From NCBI GenBank assembly GCA_021818505.1, contig JAKADX010000037.1, positions 1 to 42,771 on the forward strand: a DNA stretch of 42,771 bases, written 5' to 3'. The notes under the pieces were generated by a model. The model ran no database searches and had not been told where the DNA came from. It saw only the letters and a list, made by a program, of their open reading frames with translations. This DNA is from Pseudomonadota bacterium. GTDB lineage: Bacteria; Pseudomonadota; Alphaproteobacteria; Acetobacterales; Acetobacteraceae. A program made the translations under genes and the position numbers. Shown here piece after piece: positions 33,733 to 42,649 of the stretch (the stretch's first letter is position 1; every line of letters begins with the position of its first letter).

Positions 33733-35235
33733 ATGAAGCTGCACGATGTACGCGTCCACCCTTCCAAGGCGGCGTTGCCGAGGGCGGAGCAACTGGCGTG
33801 GAAGATTGCTGGCGTGGCTGCCGACCGCATCGCCGTGCCGCGCGAGGTTGCCGACATGATCGTCAATCGCGTGATCGACAACGCCTCGGTCGCCATCGCC
33901 GCGATCAACCGCCATCCGGTGGTTTCGGCGCGCGATGCGGCGCTGGCGCATGCCAGACGCGGCGGTGGGGCGACCGTGTTCGGCGTCGCCTCGATGCGCC
34001 GCGTCAGCCCCGAATGGGCCGCGTGGGCGAACGGCACGGCGGTGCGCGAACTTGACATGCATGACACCTTTCTCGCCGCCGACTACTCGCATCCCGGCGA
34101 CAACATCCCGCCGATTCTGGCGGTCGCGCAGGCAACGGAGCGTTCGGGCCGCGACCTCGTGCGCGGCATCGCCACCGGTTATGAGATCCAGATCGATCTC
34201 GTGCGCGCGATCTGCCTGCATGAACACAAGATCGATCACATCGCCCATCTCTGCCCCGCGCAGGCCGCCGGCATCGGCACGCTGCTGCGCCTGCCGCAGG
34301 AGACGATCTACCAGGCGGTGCAGCAGGCGGTGCATGTCAGCTTCACCACGCGGCAGTCGCGCAAGGGCGAGATCAGCTCGTGGAAGGCGTTCGCGCCGGC
34401 GCATGCCGGCAAGCTCGCCGTCGAGGCGGTGGACCGCGCGATGCGCGGCGAAGGCGCGCCGAGCCCGATCTACGAGGGCGAGGACAGCGTCATCGCGTGG
34501 ATGCTCGATGGCAAGGACGCCCACTACCAGGTTCCGCTGCCCGAGGAGGGTGAGCCGAAGCGCGCCATCCTCGACAGCTACACCAAGGAGCACAGCGCCG
34601 AGTACCAGAGCCAGGCGCTGATCGACCTTGCCTTCCGCATGCGCCGGAAGATCCCCGACCTGTCCCAGGTCGAGCGGATCATCCTGCACACCAGCCACCA
34701 CACGCACTACGTGATCGGCACCGGGGCCAACGACCCGCAGAAGATGGACCCGAAGGCAAGCCGCGAGACGCTGGACCATTCGATCATGTACATCTTCGCA
34801 GTCGCTCTGCAGGACGGCACCTGGCACCACGTGGACAGCTACACCCCGGCCCGCGCCGCGCGAGCGGACACGGTGGCGCTGTGGCACAAGATCGAGACGC
34901 GCGAGGACCCCGAGTGGACCCGTCGCTACCACTCTCGCAACCCCGAGGAGCTGGCGTTCGGCGCCCGCGTCGAGGTGCTGATGCGGGACGGAAGCCGGGT
35001 CGAGGACGAGCTCGCGGTCGCCAACGCGCATCCGCTCGGCGCGCGCCCGTTCGGGCGGGAGGACTACATCCGCAAATTCCGCACCCTGACCGACGGCATC
35101 ATCTCGACCCGCGAGGCCAACCGGTTCATCGAGGTCGTGCAGGAGCTGCCGCGGCTCAAGGCCGAGGATCTCCATTTGCTCAACGTCGCCCTGCCGGCGG
35201 GGGCGCTGCAGCACGGCAAGCCCGGCATCTTCTGA
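33733..35235 (+). CDS. prpD: 2-methylcitrate dehydratase (MmgE/PrpD family)
   Basis: A 500-residue enzyme dehydrating 2-methylcitrate in propionyl-CoA breakdown. The PrpD family features are clear: [23 protein letters not shown] at the start, [73 protein letters not shown], and [19 protein letters not shown]. No membrane or signal features. ATG 33733 follows GGAG. prpC follows 12 bp downstream; prpB (methylisocitrate lyase) is not in the window. Confidence 0.94.
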   Translation: MKLHDVRVHPSKAALPRAEQLAWKIAGVAADRIAVPREVADMIVNRVIDNASVAIAAINRHPVVSARDAALAHARRGGGATVFGVASMRRVSPEWAAWANGTAVRELDMHDTFLAADYSHPGDNIPPILAVAQATERSGRDLVRGIATGYEIQIDLVRAICLHEHKIDHIAHLCPAQAAGIGTLLRLPQETIYQAVQQAVHVSFTTRQSRKGEISSWKAFAPAHAGKLAVEAVDRAMRGEGAPSPIYEGEDSVIAWMLDGKDAHYQVPLPEEGEPKRAILDSYTKEHSAEYQSQALIDLAFRMRRKIPDLSQVERIILHTSHHTHYVIGTGANDPQKMDPKASRETLDHSIMYIFAVALQDGTWHHVDSYTPARAARADTVALWHKIETREDPEWTRRYHSRNPEELAFGARVEVLMRDGSRVEDELAVANAHPLGARPFGREDYIRKFRTLTDGIISTREANRFIEVVQELPRLKAEDLHLLNVALPAGALQHGKPGIF

Positions 35236-35247
35236 GGGGAACGCGCC

Positions 35248-36381
35248 ATGTCCGAGAATGACGTCCACGTCTCGAAGGGGCTGGTCGGCGTCTATGCCGA
35301 CACCACCGCAGTCTCGAAGGTGATGCCGGAGACCAACAGCCTTACCTATCGCGGCTACGCGGTGCAGGACCTCGCCGAGCACTGCAGCTTCGAGGAGGTC
35401 GCCTATCTGCTGTGGCACGGCGAGCTGCCGAACGCGGCGCAACTCGCTGCTTTCCGCGCCGAGGAGGCGGCGGCGCGGCCGCTGTCGGCGACGCTGCACC
35501 GCGTGATTGCGGAGTTCCCGCACGCGGCGCACCCGATGGACGCGATCCGTACGGCGGTCAGCTTCATGGGCATGGAGGACGCGGAGACCGCCGACAACAG
35601 CGAGCCCGCAACGCGGCGCAAGGCGATGCGCCTGTTGGCGAAGATTCCGACGGCGATCGCCGCCGCCCATCGTGTCGGTCGCGGTGATGCGCCGATCGCG
35701 CCGGACCCGTCCTTGTCCTTCGCCGCGAACTTCTTCCATGTCTGCTTCGGGCGCGTGCCGGCGCCGGAGGTGGTCAAGGCGTTCGACGTGAGCCTGATCC
35801 TGTACGCCGAGCACGGCTTCAACGCCTCCACCTTCACCGCGCGCACCGTCGCCTCGACGCAGGCCGACCTGCACGCGGCGGTGACGGCGGCGATCGGCGC
35901 GTTGAAGGGACCGCTGCACGGCGGCGCCAACGAGGCGGTCATGCACATGCTCAAGGAGATCGGCACGCCCGAGCGGGCGGCGGAGTGGCTGGAGGGCCGA
36001 TTCGAGCATCGCGCGCTGGTGATGGGCTTCGGCCACCGCGTCTACAAGCACGGCGACAGCCGTGTGCCGACCATGACGCGCTATGCGGAGAAGATGGCCG
36101 AGGTGGTCGGCGACCGCACCTGGATGGAGATCAGCCGCATCCTGGCGGCGGAGATGCTGGCCAGGAAGAACATCCATCCGAACCTCGATTTTCCGACCGG
36201 TCCCGCGTACTACCTGATGGGTTTCGAAATCCCGATGTTCACCCCGATCTTCGTCGCCTCACGCATCACTGGCTGGGCGGCGCACGTGATCGAGCAGGCG
36301 CAGGACAACCGGTTGATCCGTCCGCTGTCGGTCTACACGGGTGTCGCGCAGCGCAGCGTGCCGCCGCTCGACGCGCGCTGA
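35248..36381 (+). CDS. prpC: 2-methylcitrate synthase/citrate synthase PrpC
   Basis: A 377-residue citrate synthase-family enzyme that condenses propionyl-CoA with oxaloacetate. Signatures are SLTYRGYAVQDLAEHCSFEEVAYLLWHGELP, YAEHGFNASTFTARTVAST with the catalytic-loop His, GPLHGGANEAVMHML, and VMGFGHRVYKHGDSRVP. Its short length and partner prpD favour methylcitrate synthase. The RBS AGGGGAACG precedes ATG 35248. A strong intrinsic terminator follows. Confidence 0.94.
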   Translation: MSENDVHVSKGLVGVYADTTAVSKVMPETNSLTYRGYAVQDLAEHCSFEEVAYLLWHGELPNAAQLAAFRAEEAAARPLSATLHRVIAEFPHAAHPMDAIRTAVSFMGMEDAETADNSEPATRRKAMRLLAKIPTAIAAAHRVGRGDAPIAPDPSLSFAANFFHVCFGRVPAPEVVKAFDVSLILYAEHGFNASTFTARTVASTQADLHAAVTAAIGALKGPLHGGANEAVMHMLKEIGTPERAAEWLEGRFEHRALVMGFGHRVYKHGDSRVPTMTRYAEKMAEVVGDRTWMEISRILAAEMLARKNIHPNLDFPTGPAYYLMGFEIPMFTPIFVASRITGWAAHVIEQAQDNRLIRPLSVYTGVAQRSVPPLDAR

Positions 36382-36409
36382 GCGCTGCCGCATCGCTGCG
36401 AATGCTCGA

Positions 36410-36446
36410 TGACGCCGTGGCGTGATGCCGCGGCGTCACTTTTTTC
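36410..36446 (+). terminator. Intrinsic terminator of the prpDC operon
   Basis: A 12-bp stem, TGACGCCGTGGC (36410-36421) with GCCGCGGCGTCA (one G-U pair), loop GTGAT, followed at once by CTTTTTTCG. It lies 29 bp after the prpC stop. Confidence 0.9.
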
Positions 36447-36477
36447 GTGCGATGCGGAGCAAATCGCGCTGTTGTTG

Positions 36478-36507
36478 TTGACAGCGATGCGCGAGAGAGC
36501 GGATAGC
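36478..36507 (+). promoter_or_regulatory. Candidate promoter upstream of the basic H1-like protein gene
   Basis: TTGACA (36478-36483), an 18-bp spacer, then GATAGC (36502-36507). The -10 shares the ATAGC core with the sequences ahead of ihfA and the HisA-like gene. The H1-like gene starts 270 bp later; the small ORF at 36587 would be inside the leader. Confidence 0.35.
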
Positions 36508-36586
36508 GTCGTTCTGCCTGCAGACGCACGAGTCGCGATTCGTCAAGCCGCATCGGCGCTGCGGGAGCGGGAAGGGGTTCCGGCCG

Positions 36587-36748
36587 ATGGACAGTCTTGA
36601 TGTCCGCACGCGGGTCCGGCGCATGCAGGGCGACGATGCAGGCGTGCCGACGATCGGCCGACGGAAGCTGGCAGCGCGGCACGCCAGCCTTCCGCAGTGC
36701 CCGCGCCGCGCATTGCGGAACCGGCCACAGCGGTGGCCGTTCGACTGA
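36587..36748 (+). CDS. Possible small basic protein (53 residues)
   Basis: An open frame of 53 codons starting MDSLDVRTRVRRMQGDDAGV and ending PQRWPFD. It has GAAGGGG about 10 bases before ATG 36587, and nearly all third positions are G or C, as in genes here. The protein is Arg-rich, no domain is recognised, and it precedes the H1-like gene by 30 bp. Chance in GC-rich DNA cannot be excluded. Another overlapping frame (36409-36600) begins inside the terminator and is less likely. Confidence 0.3.
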   Translation: MDSLDVRTRVRRMQGDDAGVPTIGRRKLAARHASLPQCPRRALRNRPQRWPFD

Positions 36749-36778
36749 AGGACCAAGTCTATTCACGGCACAAGGGAG

Positions 36779-37378
36779 ATGCTGGACGTGAGCAACGACG
36801 AATCAACCACAGACTCAGGGCGCGCGCAGCCGATGGCGATCCGCGCCGGCGCACGACGCTCCGCCGGTGCCGGTCGCGGCACGCGCGGCGCCGGTGCGCG
36901 CAAGACGACGGCGGCGAAGGGCGGGCGCAAGCCTGCGGCGAAGAAGCCTGCCGCACGCGCCGGCGCCAAGACCACGCGCAAGGCTGCGCCGAAGCGCGCT
37001 GCCGCCGCCGCCGCGAAGTCCACGCGCAAGACCGCCGGCGCGCGCGGCGCTGGCGCACGTAGCACTGGCGCACGCGGCGCTGGCGCACGCAAGACGGCCG
37101 CGAAGACGACCGCTCGCAAGCCGAAGGCGGTCGGTACGCGCAGGGCCGCCGCAAAGACCACGACCGCGGCGCGCAAGACCAAGGCCCCGGCGAAGAAGGC
37201 CGCGCCGCGCAAGGCCGCCGCCAAGACCACGGCAGCGCGCAAGACCGCGACCCGTCGTGCGCCGGCCGCCGCCAAGGCTCCGCGTCGCCCGCGCAAGGTG
37301 GCAGCGGCGCCGATGGAGCCGACGATGACTGCGCCGGAGACTTCCGGCGAGATGACGCCGGCCGAGCATCACGAGTAG
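36779..37378 (+). CDS. Histone H1-like Ala/Lys/Arg-rich nucleoid protein
   Basis: A 199-residue very basic protein rich in Ala, Lys, Arg and Thr (AAKGGRKPAAKKPAAR, AAKTTTAARKTKAPAKK), with an acidic tail (TSGEMTPAEHHE). This resembles the H1-like DNA-binding tails found in GC-rich bacteria; it probably binds DNA nonspecifically. Low complexity limits homology. ATG 36779 lies right behind the ribosome site AAGGGAG; GTG 36788, nine bases later, has better spacing and gives MSNDESTTDSGRA. It is monocistronic, between terminators. Confidence 0.8.
   Translation: MLDVSNDESTTDSGRAQPMAIRAGARRSAGAGRGTRGAGARKTTAAKGGRKPAAKKPAARAGAKTTRKAAPKRAAAAAAKSTRKTAGARGAGARSTGARGAGARKTAAKTTARKPKAVGTRRAAAKTTTAARKTKAPAKKAAPRKAAAKTTAARKTATRRAPAAAKAPRRPRKVAAAPMEPTMTAPETSGEMTPAEHHE
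37045..37089 (+). repeat. Three tandem 15-bp repeats within the H1-like gene
   Basis: Units CGGCGCTGGCGCACG, TAGCACTGGCGCACG and CGGCGCTGGCGCACG stand in tandem (37045-37059, 37060-37074, 37075-37089). They encode a five-residue Gly-Ala-Arg-type repeat (GARGAGARSTGARGAGAR). Copy number could vary between strains by slippage without changing frame. Confidence 0.9.
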
Positions 37379-37386
37379 CCGGAACG

Positions 37387-37414
37387 GGACGGGCGCCGGT
37401 CACGGCGTCCGTCC
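37387..37414 (+). terminator. Hairpin after the H1-like gene, terminator-like
   Basis: A 12-bp stem (GGACGGGCGCCG with CGGCGTCCGTCC, one G-U pair) and a 4-base loop, starting nine bases after the stop. There is no T-run, so it may stabilise the transcript 3' end or work with Rho. Confidence 0.5.
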
Positions 37415-37528
37415 GTCTCAAGCCGCCAGCTGAGTAACTTGCGGCACATTGTCACGACCTCGTTAACGTCGATGTGCGTGCCGCGGAGTCGTGGGCGGTC
37501 CGTTTGCGCGATGTCTCGCGCGATCAAG

Positions 37529-37968
37529 TTAGGCGTCCTTCAGCCGCGCGCCCATCGCCGGAACGCACTGCGCCGCCAACCCGTAGCGCCGCGAAAACTG
37601 CTTCTGCATCTCTGCTCCGCGCCCCGCCACGCCACGCGAACACGGCGTTGGTCAGGCGGTGCCACGCTGGCCTGTCATCAGCTCGGCATCCGTGAACATC
37701 GCGGCCTGGTCTGCGGCGGCACGTCGTCGGGCACCCAGCGCACCCTGTAGAGCGGAGCGACCTGATCGCCCGACCGCCCTGAGACGCCGCAAACCACCGC
37801 ATCGGCCTCGGCGTTCAGCACTACGGGCGCGGGCGCTACGTGACGCAGCCGGCCGCCCGGGATCGCGGCCGCATGCGAACGCCCGGTCTGCGCGAATGAA
37901 GCTTCTCGAACCAGCCCGGCATCTCTCTCGGATGGGACACCGGGCCGCTGCGTGTCGCCGGTTAGCAT
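37529..37968 (-). pseudogene. Frameshifted gene remnant of unknown function
   Basis: The minus strand reads protein-like in successive different frames: VVLNAEADAVVCGVSGRSGD and VAPLYRVRWVPDDVPP, then AMFTDAELMTGQRGTA, then LTNAVFAWRG, then MQKQFSRRYGLAAQCVPAMG ending at TAA 37531-37529. Each piece has high GC3 in its own frame. The simplest reading is one gene broken by several single-base changes. The joint GTA|LTNAV requires one inserted base. I do not recognise the family. Sequencing errors could cause this, but more than one would be needed. Confidence 0.4.
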
Positions 37969-38008
37969 TCCGCTTCAAGCGTGCTGTGGTCAGGTGTAGC
38001 ATGCGCGC

Positions 38009-38329
38009 ATGTCCTATGCGGCGTTCTGGCTGCACTATCTGCGCGCCCATGATCGGGAGGGCACGCGCGCTCTGCACTATATCGGCAGCGCGGCGGCTGT
38101 GATCGTGCTGCTGGCGGCGGTGATGACCCGCCAGTGGTGGCTGCTGCCCTGCGCAGTCGTGATCGGCTATGCGTTTGCCTGGACTGGCCATTTCGTTGTC
38201 GAACGCAACCGGCCCGCCACGTTCGGCCATCCGTTCTGGTCGCTGTTCAGCGATTTCCGGATGCTTCTTCTGTGGTCGAGCGGCCGGCTGCAACCGCACC
38301 TCGTCCGTGCGCGTCAGGACGCCGCGTGA
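38009..38329 (+). CDS. DUF962/Mpo1-like membrane protein
   Basis: A 106-residue membrane protein of the DUF962 (Mpo1-like, YGL010w) family. The N-terminal FWLHYLRAHDREGTRALHYIGS, hydrophobic AVIVLLAAVMTRQWWLLPCAVVIGYAFAW, then GHFVVERNRPATFGHPFWSL match the family pattern. The yeast homologue is a dioxygenase in fatty acid alpha-oxidation; bacterial roles are untested. It is oriented with the protease gene 100 bp downstream. Confidence 0.9.
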   Translation: MSYAAFWLHYLRAHDREGTRALHYIGSAAAVIVLLAAVMTRQWWLLPCAVVIGYAFAWTGHFVVERNRPATFGHPFWSLFSDFRMLLLWSSGRLQPHLVRARQDAA

Positions 38330-38429
38330 GGCCGCGCGTCGTGGTGGGGTGGTCCGCGCATCCGGCGTAACGGCGGCGACGTATCCTGATCATGCCATCA
38401 CGCGATGTACAGATGCAGGGAGGCATGAC

Positions 38430-39869
38430 ATGGCGACGGCGATGAGGCGCAGCGTGATGTTGCTGGCCGTGGTGACGCTGGTCACGGCAGCGCCGGTCGC
38501 GGCACGCGCACAGGAGATGGGATTCAGCGAGGCGCAGCTTGTGCGGCGCCTGCTGCCGAGCGTTGTGAACATCACTGCCCGTGCCACGCTCCGTCCCACG
38601 CCCGAGCCGGCGATGGCGAGCGCCAGCGGCGATGCCGCCACGTCGGACGCGACGGCGCGGGTGCGCGTCAATGCCGGGTCCGGCTTCATCGTCGAGCCGT
38701 CGGGCGAGATCGTGACCAACTGGCATGTCGTGGTCGGAGCCTACGAGATCGTGGTCACGTTCTCCGACGGCGCGCAGGCGCCGGCCACGCTGGTGAACGC
38801 AGCGCCGCTCGTCGATCTGGCGGTCGTCAAGGTCAATGTCGGACGTCCGCTCCAGGCGACGCTGTGGGGCGACAGCGGCAAGGTGCAGGTCGGCGATCCG
38901 GTGCTGGCAATCGGCAATCCGCTGGGGGTCGGCCAGTCGGTCAGCGGTGGGCTGGTCAGCGCCCTGAACCGCAACATCATGGACACGCCATACGACAATT
39001 TCATCCAGACCGATGCCGCCATCAATCATGGCAATTCCGGCGGTCCGCTGTTCGATCTTCATGGCGAGGTGATCGGCGTCAACTCGGCGCTGATCTCGCC
39101 CACCTCCGGCAATGCCGGGCTCGGCTTCGCCATGCCGTCCAACGACGCTCGCTTCATCGTTGACCGCCTGATCCACCAGTCCTGGGCGCGTCCCGGCTAT
39201 ATCGGCGTGAAGTTGCAGCAGGTGACGGCGGAGATGGCGGCGGCGCTGGGCCTCGCCGCGCCGGCCGGTGCCATCATCGCCGAGGTGGAGCCGGGCAGTC
39301 CGGCGGCGCGCGCCGGCCTGCGTCCCGGCGACGTGGTGATGCGCTACGCCGGCAAGACGCAAGACGACGAGCGAGCGCTGCTGCGCGCGATCTCTCACAC
39401 CGAGCCGGGGTCGGCCGCGGCGCTGGTGATCCGTCGGCATGGGCAGGAGCGTGAGGTGACGGTGAAGGTGGACGAGTGGCCCGTGATGTGGTGGGAAACC
39501 CCGGCCACCGGCGCCGCGGGGCCGCCGCGCTGGGTGGTGCCGCGTGATCTGGGCCTCATGGCGGCACCGCTGACGGAGGCCATGCGCGCCCAGTACGGCG
39601 CGCCGACAGAGGCAACGCGCGGGGTCGTGCTGACCGGCGTCCTGCCCGGCAGCGACGCGGCGCATCGCGGTCTGGCGCCGGGGGACGTCATCATGCAGGT
39701 GGGCGATGCCCAGGTGCGGTCGGCGGCCGATCTGCAGCAGCAGATCGACCTGGCGCGCGCGGACCAACGGGCGTTCGCGCTTTTCCTGGTCTATCGGAAG
39801 GACCAGGCGATGACGCCCGCGCAACGCCCGCTCGCGAAGTGGATCGCCCTGCGTCTTGCCGCGCCCTGA
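38430..39869 (+). CDS. HtrA/DegP-type periplasmic serine protease with two PDZ domains
   Basis: A 479-residue exported protease. A signal peptide (VMLLAVVTLVTAAPVAARA) precedes a trypsin-like domain with His99 (TNWHVV), Asp129 (PLVDLAVVKV) and Ser203 (HGNSGGPLFD). Two PDZ domains follow, from about 255 (YIGVKLQQVTAEMAAALGL) and from 370 (DLGLMAAPLTEAM). The arrangement is of the DegP/DegQ family, which degrades or refolds misfolded envelope proteins. AGGGAGG lies upstream of ATG 38430. The N-terminal domain is short, with an Ala-rich linker (ATSDATAR). Confidence 0.93.
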   Translation: MATAMRRSVMLLAVVTLVTAAPVAARAQEMGFSEAQLVRRLLPSVVNITARATLRPTPEPAMASASGDAATSDATARVRVNAGSGFIVEPSGEIVTNWHVVVGAYEIVVTFSDGAQAPATLVNAAPLVDLAVVKVNVGRPLQATLWGDSGKVQVGDPVLAIGNPLGVGQSVSGGLVSALNRNIMDTPYDNFIQTDAAINHGNSGGPLFDLHGEVIGVNSALISPTSGNAGLGFAMPSNDARFIVDRLIHQSWARPGYIGVKLQQVTAEMAAALGLAAPAGAIIAEVEPGSPAARAGLRPGDVVMRYAGKTQDDERALLRAISHTEPGSAAALVIRRHGQEREVTVKVDEWPVMWWETPATGAAGPPRWVVPRDLGLMAAPLTEAMRAQYGAPTEATRGVVLTGVLPGSDAAHRGLAPGDVIMQVGDAQVRSAADLQQQIDLARADQRAFALFLVYRKDQAMTPAQRPLAKWIALRLAAP

Positions 39870-39937
39870 TGCCCGCCGGGCAGTGGCTGAGGGGACAAAT
39901 GCTGCAGGTGGGGCAAGCGGCTGGTTTTTCTGATTTC

Positions 39938-39966
39938 TTGACGTCGCGCCCGTCCCGTGCATAGCG
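39938..39966 (+). promoter_or_regulatory. Candidate ihfA promoter
   Basis: TTGACG (39938-39943), 17-bp spacer, ATAGCG (39961-39966; CATAGC one base earlier gives a 16-bp spacer). The start codon is at 39973, so the leader would be under ten bases. The sequence is similar to that before the HisA-like gene at 14318. Confidence 0.45.
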
Positions 39967-39972
39967 TCGCGC

Positions 39973-40287
39973 ATGAGCACCGTCACCCGCGCACACTTGG
40001 CGGAAACGATCTACACGCAGGTCGGCCTGTCGCGAAACGAGTCAGCGGCGCTGCTGGAGACCGTGCTGGCCCGCATGTCGGAGGCGCTTGAGTCGGGAGA
40101 ATCCGTCAAAATCAGCGGGTTCGGAACCTTTTCCGTGCGCCAGAAAGGTCGTCGCATCGGCCGCAACCCCAAGACCGGGATCGAGGTTCCGATCCTGCCC
40201 CGGCGCGTGCTGGTGTTCCGGCCTAGCCAGGTGCTGAAGGCCCATGTCAATCATGTCGCCCCGCCGCCCGGCGGAGACGACGAATGA
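39973..40287 (+). CDS. ihfA: Integration host factor alpha subunit IhfA
   Basis: A 104-residue HU/IHF-family DNA-binding protein; with IhfB it bends DNA at specific sites. The N-terminal THLAETI-like helix ([18 protein letters not shown]), the [21 protein letters not shown] core, and the arm motif [23 protein letters not shown] match IhfA. It overlaps the MerR gene by four bases, a conserved alphaproteobacterial pair. Confidence 0.96.
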   Translation: MSTVTRAHLAETIYTQVGLSRNESAALLETVLARMSEALESGESVKISGFGTFSVRQKGRRIGRNPKTGIEVPILPRRVLVFRPSQVLKAHVNHVAPPPGGDDE

Positions 40288-40832
40288 GCATGCCGGAGCG
40301 GATCGACCCGGACGCCGACGAGGAGCCCGAGGCACCCTCTGCCCGCCTGAAGAAGGCGCCGAACGCGTTTCGCACGATCAGCGAGGTGGCGGACGAGCTT
40401 CATATCCCGCAGCATGTGCTGCGGTTCTGGGAGACCAAGTTCCCGCAGGTGAAGCCGCTGAAGCGCGGCGGCGGACGGCGCTACTACCGGCCCGACGACA
40501 TCGCCCTGCTGCGTGGGATTTCCGATCTGCTGTATATCCAGGGCTATACGATCAAGGGCGTGCAGCGGCTGCTGCGCGAGGGCGGCGGCAAGCTCTCCGA
40601 CAACATTCCGCCGCCGCCGGCGAGCGAGCGCGCCGGTCCCGAAGAGGCGGAACTGCAGCATCCGCGCGACCCGGAACTGCCGATCCCCGGCCTGGCCCGC
40701 CCATCGGGCGCAAGCGCGCCGCCGCCCGACCGTCACGCCCGCCCGCGCCCGGACGTGGAGGCCGTTCGCCTGCGGGCGCTACTACAACATACCCTGCAGG
40801 AACTGGAGGCACTACGCGCGCTGCTGCCGTGA
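40284..40832 (+). CDS. MerR-family transcriptional regulator
   Basis: A 182-residue regulator. The winged helix-turn-helix [29 protein letters not shown] and the wing [24 protein letters not shown] are typical of the MerR member that follows ihfA in alphaproteobacteria. The C-terminal half is Pro-rich and charged, without metal-binding cysteines, and ends in a short coiled segment ([17 protein letters not shown]). The effector is unknown. ATG 40284 overlaps the ihfA stop. Confidence 0.93.
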   Translation: MSMPERIDPDADEEPEAPSARLKKAPNAFRTISEVADELHIPQHVLRFWETKFPQVKPLKRGGGRRYYRPDDIALLRGISDLLYIQGYTIKGVQRLLREGGGKLSDNIPPPPASERAGPEEAELQHPRDPELPIPGLARPSGASAPPPDRHARPRPDVEAVRLRALLQHTLQELEALRALLP

Positions 40833-40873
40833 TTGCGGCCTCCCGGCATCGCTGCTAGACGACAGCCGCCGGT

Positions 40874-40950
40874 CGGAGCGTAGCGCAGCCTGGTAGCGCA
40901 TCAGTCTGGGGGACTGGGGGTCGTGGGTTCAAATCCCGCCGCTCCGACCA
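40874..40950 (+). tRNA. tRNA-Pro (anticodon GGG)
   Basis: A 77-base gene with paired acceptor arms CGGAGCG/CGCTCCG, D arm GCGC AGCCTGGTA GCGC, anticodon stem TCAGT/ACTGG with loop CTGGGGG (anticodon GGG), T arm GTGGG TTCAAAT CCCGC, and an encoded CCA at 40948-40950. The 3' end of such a gene is a common attachment site; mobile-type genes follow. No second copy of the 3' end was seen within the window. Confidence 0.96.
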
Positions 40951-41245
40951 ATAAATCAAGAAGTTAAATGGCAGCGACAAAGGTTTCGACTCCGGCGGGA
41001 TACCGGCCGGCTACTATTTGCGCCCAACCGGACACGAGCTGCGCCACCACGGGGTCGCGCGACACATCCGCGCCGGCCGCCTGACTGCACGGATCTGCGC
41101 TGAACGCGTCCCCGCACTGTGTGGCGCGCTGCCGCTAAGGCGCCCCCCACCCCCCTTCTGGCGAAATCGCCGAGCCTCGATGGGACCCGGCGCGATCGTC
41201 TTGTTCCAGTTTTCGGGCCGCCCGCCTATAGGCTGGGAGATCGGG

Positions 41246-42160
41246 ATGTCGTCCGAAGATGACCGGCTGTTCTTCACCCGCCGCAATGCCGAGGGGATTG
41301 CCGAGAAGGCGGAGCTTGCCCTCGACACGGACGCCCTCGACCGTTTGCATCGGGGCCTGAATGCCTTGCTCCGCGTCGCGAGCGCGCTCGGATTTCCTCG
41401 GCTTTCGGTCGTACTGCGAAATATCGAGGAGTTGTGCAGCGCGGCAACCGACGGCGGAGCCGAGCGCGTCGCCGATCTGCTGGACAAACTGGACGAAGCC
41501 ACCAAACGCTTGCTCGGCGAATGTGGCGCCGTGCCCTCGGCCGCCCAGTTGCACGCCTCGCCGACCCGGCGTCAGGCCCTGGACGAGATGCGGCGGCTAC
41601 TCCGCGTCGCGATCAGGGAACGTCTAGCGACGGTAATCGGCGGCAAGCCGCCGCCCGGTGCCCGTCAGCCCCGGCGTGGTCGTGCGCGGGATGCGCGTGT
41701 GAACTGGGCAATCACCTGCCTGCGGCTGCTCTACCTGGACGTCACAGGCGAGATGCCCGGCTGGACCACGAACCAGCAGCAGCCGGCACCTTTCGGTCGG
41801 TTTGTGGAAGCTGTTGTGCGCGCCTTCAATGCACCGCAGCTTCGGCACCTGGGCCTGCACTCGATCAGCGTTGCCGACCGACTCCGTGACAACGCAGGCA
41901 AGCCGCGTGACCGGCCGCCTCGCGTCACGGCTGATGAGCTGATCATCGTCCGCGAGGCACGGCGGCTACTGCTTGTTGACGGTTGCCCGGTGGCTTCGCT
42001 GTCATCGTTGCACTGGCGCGACTATGATGCCGCGACCGGCCGATTGCGCATCCCCTTCGAAGATCGCCGCATTACCGTCAGTACCGAGACGCGCGGTCTG
42101 CTCGCGCAGCTCCCGAAGTCCGAGCACACGATCTTTCGCGCTGGTCCCAAAACGGATTAA
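41246..42160 (+). CDS. Hypothetical protein with a tyrosine-recombinase-like C-terminal fragment
   Basis: A 304-residue protein from ATG 41246 with GGGAGA upstream; an open frame extends upstream to 41018. The first half is helical and unrecognised (DALDRLHRGLNALLRVASALG). The centre, YLDVTGEMPGWTTNQQQPAPFGRFVEAVV, is a motif type seen in alphaproteobacterial mobile-element proteins. The end, ADELIIVREARRLLLVDGCP then LSSLHWRDYDAATGRLRIPF, resembles the first part of a phage integrase catalytic domain. It stops before the HxxR and Tyr motifs, so it cannot be an active recombinase. Confidence 0.55.
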   Translation: MSSEDDRLFFTRRNAEGIAEKAELALDTDALDRLHRGLNALLRVASALGFPRLSVVLRNIEELCSAATDGGAERVADLLDKLDEATKRLLGECGAVPSAAQLHASPTRRQALDEMRRLLRVAIRERLATVIGGKPPPGARQPRRGRARDARVNWAITCLRLLYLDVTGEMPGWTTNQQQPAPFGRFVEAVVRAFNAPQLRHLGLHSISVADRLRDNAGKPRDRPPRVTADELIIVREARRLLLVDGCPVASLSSLHWRDYDAATGRLRIPFEDRRITVSTETRGLLAQLPKSEHTIFRAGPKTD

Positions 42161-42249
42161 CGTCCAGGCGAAACTCGCCCACATACCGCCACGGCCCGAC
42201 CATCCACGCTCGCCCGCGCCATGCGCCGACAACCGGCGCGCAGGAGCGG

Positions 42250-42444
42250 ATGATGAGCGACAATGAAGTCCTGACCGAGCGCGAGGCCGCGAGACTGCTG
42301 CGGCTGAGCGTGCGGACCTTGCAGCGCCTTGCCGCGGCTGGCACCGGGCCGGCCAAGATGCGGCTGACGAGGCGGCGGATCGCGTACCGGCGCAGCGACT
42401 TGCTGGAATGGATCGCTGTGCGCGCCGCGGTTCGGGCGGCCTGA
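42250..42444 (+). CDS. Excisionase/AlpA-like helix-turn-helix protein
   Basis: A 64-residue protein: VLTEREAARLLRLSVRTLQRL is the winged-helix recognition region and GPAKMRLTRRRIAYRRSDLLEWI the typical following part. Such MerR-superfamily proteins control excision or transcription of mobile elements. GGAGCGG precedes ATG 42250 (or ATG 42253). It is consistent with the neighbouring recombinase fragment being island-derived. Confidence 0.85.
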   Translation: MMSDNEVLTEREAARLLRLSVRTLQRLAAAGTGPAKMRLTRRRIAYRRSDLLEWIAVRAAVRAA

Positions 42445-42525
42445 CATGCAGCGCCCCCTGACACCGGGGGCCGGCATCACGGGGGCGCGGACTTCGGGTC
42501 GTGTCCCCGGGCGTGGTGTAGGAGG

Positions 42526-42583
42526 CACTGACCGGCTTGCCGGAGCGACCGGCGAGCGTCTGGCATAGGCGAGCCGGTCAGTG
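42526..42583 (+). repeat. 12-bp inverted repeat in the leader of the IS256-type element
   Basis: Perfect arms CACTGACCGGCT (42526-42537) and AGCCGGTCAGTG (42572-42583), 34 bp apart. The surrounding 205-bp gap has no gene. A second small hairpin, GTTGCG-AGA-CGCAAC, follows just before the transposase start. They may be structures of the insertion sequence's left end. The outer terminal repeat was not determined, because the other end is outside the window. Confidence 0.6.
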
Positions 42584-42649
42584 GCCACCGCGGCGCTCCT
42601 GGGTGAGGGTTGGGTTGCGAGACGCAACTCTAACCCGAGGACCGCCACG

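Noticed and set aside
33607-36177. Very long minus-strand open frame opposite prpDC (856 codons)
   Set aside because: A shadow of two confidently identified genes on the other strand; composition is typical of antisense of GC-rich coding DNA.
36409-36600. Plus-strand frame of 63 codons after prpC
   Set aside because: It begins inside the prpDC terminator and its codon use is poor; no ribosome site.
38247-39986. Minus-strand open frame opposite the HtrA-like protease gene
   Set aside because: Shadow of a clear two-PDZ serine protease gene.
40968-41084. Possible 38-residue ORF right after tRNA-Pro
   Set aside because: Short, weak ribosome site and no recognisable features; likely chance.
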